Shown piece after piece: positions 5,935-14,181 of a stretch of DNA of 54,445 nt. The notes below the pieces were generated by a model. The model was not told the DNA's origin, ran no database searches, and saw only the letters and a program-made list of their open reading frames with translations. Source of the stretch: an uncultured Clostridia bacterium (GTDB taxonomy: Bacteria; Bacillota; Clostridia; Oscillospirales; Oscillospiraceae); the NCBI GenBank assembly GCA_947164825.1, contig CAMUYE010000005.1:1-54445 (forward strand). The letters run 5' to 3'. Made by a program: the position numbers and the translations under genes. How positions within the stretch are numbered: the first letter of the stretch is position 1; every line of letters begins with the position of its first letter.

Positions 5935-8319
5935 TTACCGGCGAACGGCGCCGTGCTCGGCCTCCAGGGCTTTCAGCACCTTGTCCATGGCCGGCTCCAC
6001 GTCGGTGTCGGCGAGGGTGCGGTCCTCGGCCCGGAAGACCAGGGAGAAGGCGGCGCTCTTCGTGCCGGGCAGGATGCCCGCGCCCCGGTAGACGTCGAAG
6101 AGCCGGATCTCCTTCAGCAGCTTGCCGGCGGCCTTGGTGATGGTCTCCTCCAGGGCGCCCACGGGGATCTCCTCCCGGCAGACCACGGCCAGGTCCCGGG
6201 TGGTGGCCGGGAAGCGGGGCAGGGCCCGGAAGGTCTTTTCCGGAGCCAGGACGGTCAGCAGCTCGGTGAAGTTCAGCTCGGCGCAGTAGACCTCGCAGTC
6301 CATGCCGTAGTTCCGGGCCGCCAGGGGGTGGATCTGGCCCAGGACGCCGATGCGCTTGCCGCCCACGTACAGCGCGGCGCAGCGGCCGGGATGGTAGCTG
6401 GGATCGTCGGTGACGGCCTCAAAGCGGGAAGGCAGGACGTTGAGCTGGGACAGGATGCCCTCCACCATGCCCTTCAGGACGTAGAAGCTCTCGCCGGGGC
6501 CGTAGCAGCCCAGCATCAGCAGCTTGGGCTCCTCGGGCAGCTCGCTGCCAGCCGTGGGGAGATAGATCTTCGCCAGCTCGTAGAGCCGGGCGGCCTTGTT
6601 GTGGTAGGCCCAGTTCCGGGCCAGGATGTCCAGCATGGAGGGCAGGCCGGTGGTCCGCATGACGGAGCTGTCCTCGCCCAGGGGGTTCAGCAGCTTGATC
6701 TGGTTCCGGCGCGGGTCGTCCTTGGGGGCCCGGATCATGTCCAGACCGGAGGGAGAGACGAAGGAATAGGTGATGATCTCGCTGCAGCCCAGAGCCCGGG
6801 CCGCGGCGCCGGCCTTGTTCTCCAGCTTCTGAGCCGGGGAGTAGCCGCCCCGGGTGGTGGCGCCCCGCATGAGGGTGGTGGGGATCTCGTTGTACCCGTA
6901 GAAGCGGGCGACCTCTTCGGCGATGTCGGCCATCCGCCGCAGGTCGGGGCGCCAGGAGGGGACCTGGATCATCCCGTCCACCACGGGGACCTGCTCCCGG
7001 CGGAGATACTCGATCATGTCGGCCTCGGGGATCCCGGTGCCCAGCAGGGCGTTGATCCGCTCCGGCTCCAGGGGCAGCGCAAAGGGCTCCGGGACGTAGT
7101 TGATGACGTCGATGACGCCGTCCAGGACTTCGCCGGCCCCCAGCAGCTCCACCAGCTCGCAGGCCCGGTTGACGGCGGGCAGGGTCAGCATGGGGTCGAT
7201 ATTCTTCTCGAACTTGGCCGAGGCCTCGGTGCGCATGCCCAGGGCCAGGGCGGTCTTGCGGATGGAGGTGCCGTCGAAGTTGGCGGACTCGAAGACCACG
7301 TCGGCGGTGTCGGCCGCGATCTCGGAGTTCTCGCCGCCCATGACGCCGGCCAGACCCACGGGGCGGGTCTCGTCGGCGATGACCAGCATATCCGGCGTCA
7401 GCTTCCGCACGTTGCCGTCCAGGGTGGTGAGCTCGGCGTCGGCCCCGGCCCGGCGGACGATGATCTTCCCGCCCTTCACGTAGCGGTAGTCAAAGGCGTG
7501 CATGGGCTGGCCGTATTCCACCATCACGTAGTTGGTGATGTCCACGATGTTGTTGATGGGCCGGATCCCGGCGGCGCGGAGCCGCTGGCGCATCCACTTG
7601 GGGGAGGGGCCGATCTTCACGTTCCGGACCATGCGGGCGGTGTAGCGCAGGCAGAGGTCCGGGTCCGGGGTCTCCACGTCCAGCAGCTCGATCAGCTCGC
7701 CGGGGCCGCCGCCCTTTACCGCGGGCTCATGGAGCTTCAGCGGCACGTTGAAGGCCGCCGCGGTCTCCCGGGCCAGGCCGATGAGGCTGTAGCAGTCGGG
7801 GCGGTTGTTGGTGATCTCGAACTCCACGATGCTGTCGTCGTTGCCGATGACCTCGTTGATGTCCTGTCCCACGGCGCAGCCCTCGTCGTTGAGGATCCAG
7901 ATGCCGTCCTCGCAGGCCTCGGGGAAGTCGTTGTGGGTCAGGCCCAGCTCCTGAATGGAGCAGAGCATGCCGTTGGAGACTTCGCCCCGAAGCTTGCCCT
8001 TGGTGATGTGGACGCCGCCGGCCAGCCAGGAATTGTGCAGGGCGGCGGGGACCAGGTCGCCCTGGCGGACGTTCTGGGCGCCGGTGACGATCTGGACGGG
8101 CTCAGCCTCGCCCACGTCGATCTGGCAGATCCACATGTGGTCGGAGTTGGGATGGCGGACGATGGACAGGACCTTGCCCACCTTTACGTTTTTGATGACC
8201 CCGTCCAGCCGGGTGGTGGTCTCCACCTTCTGACCGGCGACGGTCATGATCTCGGCGTACTCCCGGTCGGAGGCCTCGATGTCAACGAATTCCTTGAGCC
8301 AGTTTCTCGAAATATTCAT
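5935..8319 (-). CDS. pheT: Phenylalanine-tRNA ligase beta subunit
   Basis: 794 residues, the normal length for bacterial PheT. Visible domains: N-terminal EMAP-like tRNA-binding domain (about 40-150), B3/B4 editing region, B5 domain, and a C-terminal FDX-ACB anticodon domain ending in FSLVFRAEDRTLADTDV. It pairs with PheS as an alpha2-beta2 enzyme that charges tRNA-Phe. It starts at ATG 8319 after AAAGGAGG, 18 bp behind pheS, and shares the T-box-controlled transcript. A large antisense open frame across pheST is a composition artefact. Confidence 0.97.
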   Translation of the reverse strand: MNISRNWLKEFVDIEASDREYAEIMTVAGQKVETTTRLDGVIKNVKVGKVLSIVRHPNSDHMWICQIDVGEAEPVQIVTGAQNVRQGDLVPAALHNSWLAGGVHITKGKLRGEVSNGMLCSIQELGLTHNDFPEACEDGIWILNDEGCAVGQDINEVIGNDDSIVEFEITNNRPDCYSLIGLARETAAAFNVPLKLHEPAVKGGGPGELIELLDVETPDPDLCLRYTARMVRNVKIGPSPKWMRQRLRAAGIRPINNIVDITNYVMVEYGQPMHAFDYRYVKGGKIIVRRAGADAELTTLDGNVRKLTPDMLVIADETRPVGLAGVMGGENSEIAADTADVVFESANFDGTSIRKTALALGMRTEASAKFEKNIDPMLTLPAVNRACELVELLGAGEVLDGVIDVINYVPEPFALPLEPERINALLGTGIPEADMIEYLRREQVPVVDGMIQVPSWRPDLRRMADIAEEVARFYGYNEIPTTLMRGATTRGGYSPAQKLENKAGAAARALGCSEIITYSFVSPSGLDMIRAPKDDPRRNQIKLLNPLGEDSSVMRTTGLPSMLDILARNWAYHNKAARLYELAKIYLPTAGSELPEEPKLLMLGCYGPGESFYVLKGMVEGILSQLNVLPSRFEAVTDDPSYHPGRCAALYVGGKRIGVLGQIHPLAARNYGMDCEVYCAELNFTELLTVLAPEKTFRALPRFPATTRDLAVVCREEIPVGALEETITKAAGKLLKEIRLFDVYRGAGILPGTKSAAFSLVFRAEDRTLADTDVEPAMDKVLKALEAEHGAVRR

Positions 8320-8337
8320 GGTGTGAAGCCTCCTTTC

Positions 8338-9366
8338 TCAGAATTGCCGCAGGAAGCGGACGTCGTTTTCGAAGATCAGCCGCAGATCGGAGATCTGGAA
8401 GCGGCGCATGGCCATGCGCTCCAGGCCGATGCCGAAGGCGAAGCCGGAGTACACGTTGGGGTCGATGCCGCAGCCCTCCAGGACCTTCGGGTGGACCATG
8501 CCCGCGCCAAGCAGCTCGATCCAGCCCTCGCCCTTGCAGGTGGGGCAGCCGGCGCCCTTGCACTTGAAGCACTGGACGTCCAGCTCACAGCTGGGCTCGG
8601 TGAAGGGGAAGTGATGGGGGCGGAAGCGGACCACGGAATCCTCGCCGTAGAGCCCCTTGACGAAGGTTTCCAGGGTGCCCTTCAGGTCCGCCATGGTGAT
8701 GCCCTTGTCGATGACCAGGCCCTCGATCTGGTGGAACATGGGGGAGTGGGTGGCGTCCACCTCGTCCTTGCGGTAGACCCGGCCGGGAGCCAGGATGCGG
8801 ATGGGGGGATGCCCGATGGCCTCCATGGCCCGGATCTGCATGGGGGAGGTCTGGGTCCGGAGCAGGACGGAGCTGTCTTCTTTAATATAGAAGGTGTCCG
8901 ACCAGTCCCGGGCGGGGTGCCCCTCCTCGGTGTTCAGCTTGGTGAAGTTGTAGTCGGCCAGCTCCACCTCGGGGCCCTCCAGGATCTGGAAGCCCATGCC
9001 GATGGCGATCTCCTTGACCTCGTCCAGGGCGATGTACATGGGGTGCTTGTGGCCCAGCGCCGGGGCCTCGCCGGGGACGGTGACGTCCAGGGCTTCGGCC
9101 TTCAGCTTCGCCTCCAGGGCGGCGGCGGCCAGTTCGGCCTTCCGCTGCTCCAGCCGCGCCTCGATGGCGGCCCGGACGTTGTTGGCCAGCTGACCCATGA
9201 CAGGCCGCTCCTCGGCGGAGAGCTTGCCCATCATCTTCAGCACGCCGGTGAGCTCGCCCTTCTTGCCCAGCAGGCTCACGCGCAGGGCTTCCAGCTCAGA
9301 GGACTCCTTCGCCTCCTGGAGGGCCTGCATGGCCTTGGCTTTGATTTGTTCCAGTTGTTCTCTCAT
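8338..9366 (-). CDS. pheS: Phenylalanine-tRNA ligase alpha subunit
   Basis: 342 residues with the class II synthetase core: an N-terminal coiled coil (about 1-85), motif 2 region (APGRVYRKDEVDATHSPMFH), and motif 3 (FGIGLERMAM) near the C terminus. It forms phenylalanyl-adenylate and transfers Phe to tRNA. ATG 9366 is preferred over the ATG two codons upstream because it lies eight bases from AAGGAG. Transcription is controlled by a phenylalanine T-box leader that senses uncharged tRNA. Confidence 0.96.
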   Translation of the reverse strand: MREQLEQIKAKAMQALQEAKESSELEALRVSLLGKKGELTGVLKMMGKLSAEERPVMGQLANNVRAAIEARLEQRKAELAAAALEAKLKAEALDVTVPGEAPALGHKHPMYIALDEVKEIAIGMGFQILEGPEVELADYNFTKLNTEEGHPARDWSDTFYIKEDSSVLLRTQTSPMQIRAMEAIGHPPIRILAPGRVYRKDEVDATHSPMFHQIEGLVIDKGITMADLKGTLETFVKGLYGEDSVVRFRPHHFPFTEPSCELDVQCFKCKGAGCPTCKGEGWIELLGAGMVHPKVLEGCGIDPNVYSGFAFGIGLERMAMRRFQISDLRLIFENDVRFLRQF

Positions 9367-9410
9367 TATCATTTCTCCTTGTTTGGAAGATAGTTACGAT
9401 TCCTGCGGGC

Positions 9411-9501
9411 TGTAGGGAGGCATCCCCAGATGCCTCCGCCGCCGGAACGGCGGCGTCATTGCCTGCGGCAATGACAGGAGCGATGAGGGCATCGCTCCCT
9501 A
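9411..9501. repeat. Four-hairpin string between the T-box terminator and pheS
   Basis: Starts TGTAGGGAGG and ends GCTCCCTAA. It contains consecutive hairpins GGAGGCATC/GATGCCTCC, GCCGCC/GGCGGC, TCATTGC/GCAATGA and GGAGCGATG/CATCGCTCC. It lies in the pheST 5' untranslated region after the regulatory terminator. Confidence 0.8.
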
Positions 9502-9511
9502 AGGAGGAGAC

Positions 9512-9788
9512 GAAAAAACGCCTTTCCTCCCATCGACCTGGGACGAAAGACGACGCTTCCGCGGTACCACCCGCATTCGCCGGAGCTCCGGCGCACTCTT
9601 CGGACCTTAACGCGATCCCCGCGGCAAACCCTACGCAGACCGGGGCAAAACCCCGCCCTTCAGGCTCGCGGCTCCCGGCCGAAGGCCCCTGCCCCGCGGG
9701 AGGTGCTCGCAGCTTCCGCACCCTCTCTGGACCCGCTTTCCGGGGAAAGGACAAACCGATCATTGCCTTTCTGTGTTCAGAACGCAGA
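9512..9788 (-). promoter_or_regulatory. T-box leader controlling pheST
   Basis: The minus strand carries the T-box core GGGTGGTACCGCGG (9559-9572), which pairs with the tRNA acceptor end, after a long structured region with the AGAGAGGG stem I motif. A terminator follows (stem CGTCTTTCGTCCCA / TGGGAGGAAAGGCG, then TTTTTT, 9512-9553). Uncharged tRNA-Phe should favour the antiterminator and so raise pheST expression. I could not fix the specifier codon with confidence. Confidence 0.93.
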
Positions 9789-9789
9789 C

Positions 9790-9818
9790 AGTATAGCACA
9801 CTTGTTTGGATTATGCAA
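9790..9818 (-). promoter_or_regulatory. Promoter of the pheST T-box transcript
   Basis: Minus strand: TTGCAT, 17-nt spacer, TATACT. Divergent from the promoter at 9828. Confidence 0.8.
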
Positions 9819-9827
9819 GCTTTTTCT

Positions 9828-9856
9828 TGACAAATGTGAGGCGCCGGGTTATTATA
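9828..9856 (+). promoter_or_regulatory. Promoter of the ArsR/SdpI-like operon
   Basis: TTGACA, 17-nt spacer, TATTAT. It lies about 40 bp upstream of the ArsR-type gene, which may repress it. Confidence 0.8.
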
Positions 9857-9895
9857 TGGATGGTATTTAAAAATTTTTTGAAACAGGTGACGCCT

Positions 9896-10165
9896 ATGGG
9901 TGAACTGAATCTCTTTAAGGTCCTGGCCGATCCTCAGCGGCGGGAGATCCTGACCATGCTCCGGGGCGGCCGCATGAACGCGGGCGAGATCGCCCAGCGC
10001 CTGGGCGTCAGCCCGGCGGCCCTCTCCTACCATCTGAAGCTGCTGAAGGGGGCGGATCTGGTCCTGGAGTACAAGGAGAAAAACTACGTGTATTATGAAG
10101 TGAATACGTCTGTCTTTCAGGAGCTGATCCTCTGGGTCAGCCAGTTTGGAGGTGAACATTCATGA
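9896..10165 (+). CDS. ArsR-family autorepressor (SdpR-like)
   Basis: 89 residues forming a winged helix-turn-helix: FKVLADPQRREILTMLR, then a recognition region with AQRLGVSPAALSYHLKLLK, then a wing and a C-terminal dimer helix. This is the short ArsR form found as SdpR beside SdpI. ATG 9896 follows AGGTGA; longer readings start upstream of the ribosome site. The stop overlaps the next start (ATGA), so the pair is translationally coupled. In Bacillus SdpR represses sdpRI until SdpI traps it at the membrane; the same circuit here is inference. Confidence 0.85.
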   Translation: MGELNLFKVLADPQRREILTMLRGGRMNAGEIAQRLGVSPAALSYHLKLLKGADLVLEYKEKNYVYYEVNTSVFQELILWVSQFGGEHS

Positions 10166-10857
10166 AGCTGCTCGCGAAACTCTCTGCCTTCGTGCCCCTG
10201 GCTGTGAGCCTGGTCTGGCTGCAGTTCCTGCCGGACCGGGTCCCCCTGCACTACAACTTCGCCGGGGAGATCGACCGCTGGGGCTCCAAATGGGAGCTCC
10301 TGCTCCTGCCCGGGATCGTCGTCCTGTTTGCCGCTGGCTTCTCCCTGGCGGGCCTGCTCCTGCGCCGGAAGGCCGGGACCGACGAGAAGGCCCGGGCCCA
10401 CGCGGAGTCCAACTGCAGGATCCTGCGGATCGTCCTGCTGGGCTCCGTCCTGCTGTTCACGGTGCTCCAGGCCGTCCTGCTCCTGGGCGCGGGCAGGGGC
10501 GCCGCGGAGGACGGCGCAAAAACGGCCGAGGTCCCGTTTCTGAAGATTACCGCCATCGGCCTTGCCTTCCTGTTCATCCTGATGGGGAACCTGATGCCCA
10601 AGAGCCGCATGAACAGCTCCGTGGGCTTCCGCTGCGGCTGGAGCATGTATAACGAGAACACCTGGCGCAGGAGCAACCGCTTCGGCGGCTGGGCGCTGAC
10701 GGCCGCGGGCCTGGTCACGATCCCTGCCGCCCTCCTGGCCCCGGAGCCCTGGCCCCTGCCCATCTGCCTGGGGGCCCTGCTCGCCGCGCTCGTTGCCTCT
10801 CTGGTCTACGCGAAAAAGGTGTATCGGGAGGAAAAGGGGATAAATAATGAATACTGA
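10162..10857 (+). CDS. SdpI-family membrane protein (DUF1648 + SdpI domain)
   Basis: 231 residues with about six membrane helices. The N-terminal DUF1648 part holds the typical PDRVPLHYNFAGEIDRWG stretch. The C-terminal SdpI part holds GNLMPKSRMNSSVGFRCGW followed by W(R)RSNRFGG. SdpI confers immunity to the SdpC toxin in Bacillus and sequesters SdpR. No toxin gene is present here, so a toxin-immunity or envelope-stress role is possible but unproven. It overlaps the upstream regulator by four bases. Confidence 0.88.
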   Translation: MKLLAKLSAFVPLAVSLVWLQFLPDRVPLHYNFAGEIDRWGSKWELLLLPGIVVLFAAGFSLAGLLLRRKAGTDEKARAHAESNCRILRIVLLGSVLLFTVLQAVLLLGAGRGAAEDGAKTAEVPFLKITAIGLAFLFILMGNLMPKSRMNSSVGFRCGWSMYNENTWRRSNRFGGWALTAAGLVTIPAALLAPEPWPLPICLGALLAALVASLVYAKKVYREEKGINNEY

Positions 10858-10982
10858 AAACTTAAGACTTAAGAATGAATAATATCGGTGTCGCTTCGCG
10901 ACGAATTTCAAATTCCATTTTTCAATTCGCAGAATTGAAAAATACCACAATTATTCATTATTCATTATTCATTTTTCAGTCT
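10858..10982. repeat. Inverted pair of heptad arrays flanking a two-hairpin element
   Basis: Left units like TAAGACT/TAAGAAT (about 10858-10882) and right units ATTATTC (about 10948-10975) are roughly complementary. They enclose the 60-bp two-hairpin element at 10887-10946. The stretch lies in the gap between the SdpI-like gene and spmA. Confidence 0.75.
10887..10946 (-). repeat. 60-bp two-hairpin element, copy 1
   Basis: Read on the minus strand it runs from GGTATTTTTCAATTC through GAATTGAAAAAT and a linker to GTCGC-GAA-GCGAC and ACC. Copies 2 and 3 (41935-41990, 46052-46108) have the same layout with different but still complementary stems. Confidence 0.75.
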
Positions 10983-11052
10983 TAAATAATCACCCGTCCC
11001 ATCTTGCATTTCCTGGCCCCGGTCCGCGTAAGCTGTCCGGGGAGGGATCCAT

Positions 11053-11637
11053 GTGACGATGAGCTGGTTGTGGGTCGCCATGCTGGCGCTGGCCCTGTTC
11101 TGCGGGCTGCTGAACGGGACGGAGGACCTGGGGCGGGCGGCCCTGTCGGGGGCCGGACGGGCGGTGGAACTGGCCGTCGGCCTGACCGGGAGCCTCTGCC
11201 TCTGGTCCGGCTTCGGGGTCCTGCTGGAACGCTCCGGCCTCCGGGCCGGTCTGGCCCGGCTTCTGGCCCCTTTGCTGGGGCGGCTCTTTCCCACGGCGCG
11301 CCGGGACCCGGAGACCCTGGGCGCCCTGAGCGCCAACGTGACCGCCAACCTCCTGGGCCTGGGCAGCGCCGCCACCCCGCCGGGGATCGCCGCGGTCCGG
11401 CGGATGCGGGCTCTGTCCCGCTCCGACGGAGCCACCGACGAGATGTGTCGGCTGGTGGTGCTGAACACCGCCTCGATCCAGCTGCTGCCGACGACGGTGG
11501 CGGCCCTCCGGGGCAGCCTGGGCGCGGCGGCGCCCTTCGACATCCTCCCCGCCGTGTGGGTCACGTCGCTTCTCTCCGTCGCAGCCGGACTCGGCGCGGC
11601 GGCCCTGCTTCAGCGGCTGTGGCGCGAGAAAAAATAA
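11053..11637 (+). CDS. spmA: Spore maturation protein A (SpmA)
   Basis: 194 residues, hydrophobic, with a nucleoside-recognition (gate) domain. Key stretches are LWSGFGVLLERSGL, SANVTANLLGLGSAATPPG and LVVLNTASIQLLPTT, typical of SpmA. With SpmB it is needed for spore core dehydration in Bacillus, acting in the membrane by an unknown mechanism. GTG 11053 is chosen seven bases after GGGGAGG; ATG 11059 is an alternative. It is followed by spmB after a heptad-repeat gap. Confidence 0.92.
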   Translation: MTMSWLWVAMLALALFCGLLNGTEDLGRAALSGAGRAVELAVGLTGSLCLWSGFGVLLERSGLRAGLARLLAPLLGRLFPTARRDPETLGALSANVTANLLGLGSAATPPGIAAVRRMRALSRSDGATDEMCRLVVLNTASIQLLPTTVAALRGSLGAAAPFDILPAVWVTSLLSVAAGLGAAALLQRLWREKK

Positions 11638-11715
11638 TAAGTAATAAGTAATAAGTAATAAGTGATATCGACTGCAGAAAACTTGTTCCCTATTACTTCT
11701 TACTTCTTACTTTTA
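11634..11715. repeat. Inverted pair of heptad arrays between spmA and spmB
   Basis: Left: ATAAGTA repeated about four times (11634-11663). Right: the complementary ATTACTT/CTTACTT repeated about three times (11691-11715). The 5' end overlaps the spmA stop region. The RNA could form a long hairpin. Confidence 0.8.
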
Positions 11716-11750
11716 TTGATTCCCGAAACTATGGGAGGGAGAGGATCTGT

Positions 11751-12251
11751 GTGAGCTTGCTGATCCCGGCCCTGCTGCTGGGGGTCTCGGCGCTGGCGCT
11801 GGCACGGCGGGCGGACGTCTACGGGGCGCTGCTGGAGGGCGGAAGACAGGGCCTGGAGCTGGTGAAATCCATCCTCCCCGCGCTGGTCCTGCTGCTGGCG
11901 GCCGTGGAGCTCCTGCGGGCCTCCGGGGCGATGGAGGCCCTGACCCGGCTGCTTTCCCCGGCGGCGGAGCTGCTGGGGATCCCGGCGGAGGTCCTGCCCC
12001 TGGCGCTGATCCGGCCCCTGTCCGGCAGCGCGGCCCTGGCCGTGGGGGCGGATCTGATGGCCGCCTATGGGCCGGATTCCCTTGTGGGACGGACCGCTGC
12101 CATCATGCTGGGCAGCACGGAAACCACGTTTTATACGATCTCGGTGTATTTCGCGGCGGCGGGGGTCAAACGGACCCGATGGGCCATCCCCGCGGCGCTG
12201 ATCGCGGACCTGACGGGCTTCGCCGCCGCGGCGGCCTGCGCCCGCCTGTAG
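11751..12251 (+). CDS. spmB: Spore maturation protein B (SpmB)
   Basis: 166-residue membrane protein with a nucleoside-recognition domain. It shows LIRPLSGSAALAVGADLM, then GPDSLVGRTAAIMLGSTETT and FYTISVYFAAAGVKRTRWA, hallmarks of SpmB. GTG 11751 is set by GGGAGGGAGAGG upstream. It is the partner of SpmA. The TAG stop lies inside the GTAGCGG start of a palindromic repeat (12248-12271), so the repeat now provides the end of the gene. Confidence 0.92.
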   Translation: MSLLIPALLLGVSALALARRADVYGALLEGGRQGLELVKSILPALVLLLAAVELLRASGAMEALTRLLSPAAELLGIPAEVLPLALIRPLSGSAALAVGADLMAAYGPDSLVGRTAAIMLGSTETTFYTISVYFAAAGVKRTRWAIPAALIADLTGFAAAAACARL

Positions 12252-12271
12252 CGGCGCACAGTGTGCGCCAC
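12248..12271. repeat. GTAGCGGCGCACAGTGTGCGCCAC palindrome
   Basis: A 24-bp unit with a perfect GGCGCACA/TGTGCGCC core. It overlaps the spmB stop codon. Other copies are near 149, at 14080-14103, and inverted at 24935-24958. Confidence 0.85.
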
Positions 12272-12361
12272 ATGATTCCCCGCACTGATCCCGGATCCCT
12301 CGTCCGAGCGAGGAAAGACGGCCGGCAGATTGCCGGCACTGCATACAAAGGAGTATTGCCT

Positions 12362-13240
12362 ATGGAAGCCATCAAAACGGTAGGACTGACCAAATACTAC
12401 GGCAAGGCCCGGGGCGTCGAAAATCTGGATCTCACGGTGGAGCAGGGGGAATTCTTCGGCTTCATCGGCCCCAACGGGGCGGGCAAATCCACCACCATCC
12501 GCACCCTGCTGGGTCTGATTGCCCCCAGCTCCGGCAGCGCCTCGGTGCTGGGCATGGACGTGACGAAGGACCGCACCGCCATCCTCCGGGAGACAGGCTA
12601 TCTGCCCTCGGAGGCCGTCTTCTACGGCGGCATGCGGGTCCGGGAGGTGCTGAAGCTCTCCGCCGATCTCCGGGGCAGGGACTGCGCCGCCGAGGCCGCC
12701 CGCCTCTGTGAGCGGCTCCAGCTGGACCCCACGGCCAAGGTGGGCGCCCTCTCCTACGGCAACCGCAAGAAGGTGGGCATTGTCTGTGCTTTGCAGGCCT
12801 GCCCGAAGCTGCTGATCCTGGACGAGCCCACCGGCGGCCTGGATCCCCTGATGCAGCGGGAGTTCTTCAATATCCTGCGGGAGCGGAACGAGGCCGGGAC
12901 CACGGTCTTCCTCTCCAGCCACGTGCTCTCCGAGGTCCAGCGCAACTGCGCCCGGGCCGCGGTGATCCGGGCGGGCCGGGTGGTGGCCTGCGACAGCGTG
13001 GAGGCCCTGGCCAGCGCCGGAGCCAAGCGGGTCACGGTCCACGGGGCCGTGGACCTCAGCGGCCTGGAGGGCGTGCGGGACCGGAAGGACGTGGGGGAGG
13101 CCGTCAGCTTCCTCTACAGCGGCGGCATGGAGGCCCTGCTGAAGACCCTGGCCGCAGGACAGGTCACGGACCTGAATATCTCCGAGCCGGACCTGGAGGA
13201 GCTTTTCCTGCATTTCTACGAGGGAGGTGCCGAACAATGA
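12362..13240 (+). CDS. ABC transporter ATP-binding protein
   Basis: 292 residues. Walker A GPNGAGKST (about 38-46), a degenerate signature LSYGNRKK, Walker B LLILDEPTGGLD and the SSHVLSEVQ switch are visible. The LSYGN-type signature is usual in this drug/bacteriocin subfamily (CcmA/NatA-like). ATG 12362 follows AAAGGAG. It overlaps the permease by four bases (ATGA), so the two form one exporter. The substrate is unknown; lipid, peptide or antibiotic export are options. Confidence 0.9.
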   Translation: MEAIKTVGLTKYYGKARGVENLDLTVEQGEFFGFIGPNGAGKSTTIRTLLGLIAPSSGSASVLGMDVTKDRTAILRETGYLPSEAVFYGGMRVREVLKLSADLRGRDCAAEAARLCERLQLDPTAKVGALSYGNRKKVGIVCALQACPKLLILDEPTGGLDPLMQREFFNILRERNEAGTTVFLSSHVLSEVQRNCARAAVIRAGRVVACDSVEALASAGAKRVTVHGAVDLSGLEGVRDRKDVGEAVSFLYSGGMEALLKTLAAGQVTDLNISEPDLEELFLHFYEGGAEQ

Positions 13241-14022
13241 CCATTGTGAAGCATGAGCTGCGGCTGAACCGCGTCGCCTTCTGGATCTGGAGCGGGGTCC
13301 TGGCCTTTCTGCTGGCGGTCTGCGTCTTTCTCTACCCGGAGATGAAGGGGGAGATGGACCAAATGGGAGATCTTTTTGCCTCCATGGGCTCCTTCACCGA
13401 GGCCTTCGGCATGGACAAGCTGAATTTCGGCACGCTGATCGGCTACTACGCCGTGGAGTGCGGCAACACCCTGGGCCTGGGCGGAGCCTTCTTCGCCGCC
13501 CTCACCGCTGCGGCTGCCCTCTGCGGAGAGGAGCGGAACAAGACTGCCGAGTTCCTGCTGACGCACCCCGTCTCCCGGACCCGGATCGCAGCGGAGAAGC
13601 TGATCTCCGTCCTGCTGCGGATGGTCGCCATGAACCTCGTGGTCTTCGCCGTCAGCGCAGCCTCCGTGGCTGCCATCGGCGAGGAGATTCCCTGGAAGGA
13701 GCTCTGCCTGCTCCATTTGGCCCACTGCCTGATGACCCTGGAGATCGCGGGGATCTGCTTCGGCCTCTCGGCCTTCCTGCGGGGCGGCAGCGCGGCCGTC
13801 GGCCTGGGCGTCGCGGTGCTGTTCTACGTGATGAACCTCTTCGCCAATATCACCGAGAAGCTGAGCTTCCTGAAGTACCTGAGCCCCTTCGCCTACTGCG
13901 ACGGAGGGAGCATCGTGGCCGACGGCAAGCTGGACTGGCCCAAGGTCGCCATCGGCCTGGGGATCGCCGCCGCTGCGGTGATTGCGGCGTTCTGGTACTA
14001 TCCGAGGAAGGATATCCATTAG
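13237..14022 (+). CDS. ABC-2 type transporter permease
   Basis: 261 residues with about six membrane helices, including an N-terminal WIWSGVLAFLLAVCVFLYP, and a conserved cytoplasmic loop EERNKTAEFLLTHPVSRTRI, the usual signature of ABC-2 permeases that precedes the second helix pair. It is coupled to the upstream ATPase by a 4-bp overlap. The two would work as a dimeric exporter. Substrate not determinable. Confidence 0.9.
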   Translation: MTIVKHELRLNRVAFWIWSGVLAFLLAVCVFLYPEMKGEMDQMGDLFASMGSFTEAFGMDKLNFGTLIGYYAVECGNTLGLGGAFFAALTAAAALCGEERNKTAEFLLTHPVSRTRIAAEKLISVLLRMVAMNLVVFAVSAASVAAIGEEIPWKELCLLHLAHCLMTLEIAGICFGLSAFLRGGSAAVGLGVAVLFYVMNLFANITEKLSFLKYLSPFAYCDGGSIVADGKLDWPKVAIGLGIAAAAVIAAFWYYPRKDIH

Positions 14023-14069
14023 GCATCAGGCATTAGGCATTAGGCATCAGGCATCAGGCATCAGGCAAC
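14023..14069. repeat. Heptad array, AGGCATC type
   Basis: Seven units AGGCATC/AGGCATT, beginning right at the permease stop. The same unit occurs at 25738. Confidence 0.85.
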
Positions 14070-14079
14070 AGACCCGCCT

Positions 14080-14103
14080 GTAGCGGCGCACAGTGTGCGC
14101 CAC
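14080..14103. repeat. GTAGCGGCGCACAGTGTGCGCCAC palindrome
   Basis: Identical to the unit at 12248-12271. Placed between the heptad array and the argS promoter. Confidence 0.85.
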
Positions 14104-14122
14104 GCCGGCCCGCTTTTTCCCC

Positions 14123-14151
14123 TTTACATTTTTCTGTTTTTCTGCTACAAT
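14123..14151 (+). promoter_or_regulatory. Promoter of argS
   Basis: TTTACA, 17-nt spacer, TACAAT, about 30 bp before the ATG. Confidence 0.8.
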
Positions 14152-14181
14152 AGGAAAAACTTTTATTCAAGGTGATTCTCG

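Noticed and set aside
5953-9393. A 1146-codon open frame antisense to pheT and pheS
   Set aside because: Its translation is Gly/Val/Leu/Asp-rich without recognisable motifs, and it mirrors the third-position GC bias of pheST. No ribosome site or promoter is seen.
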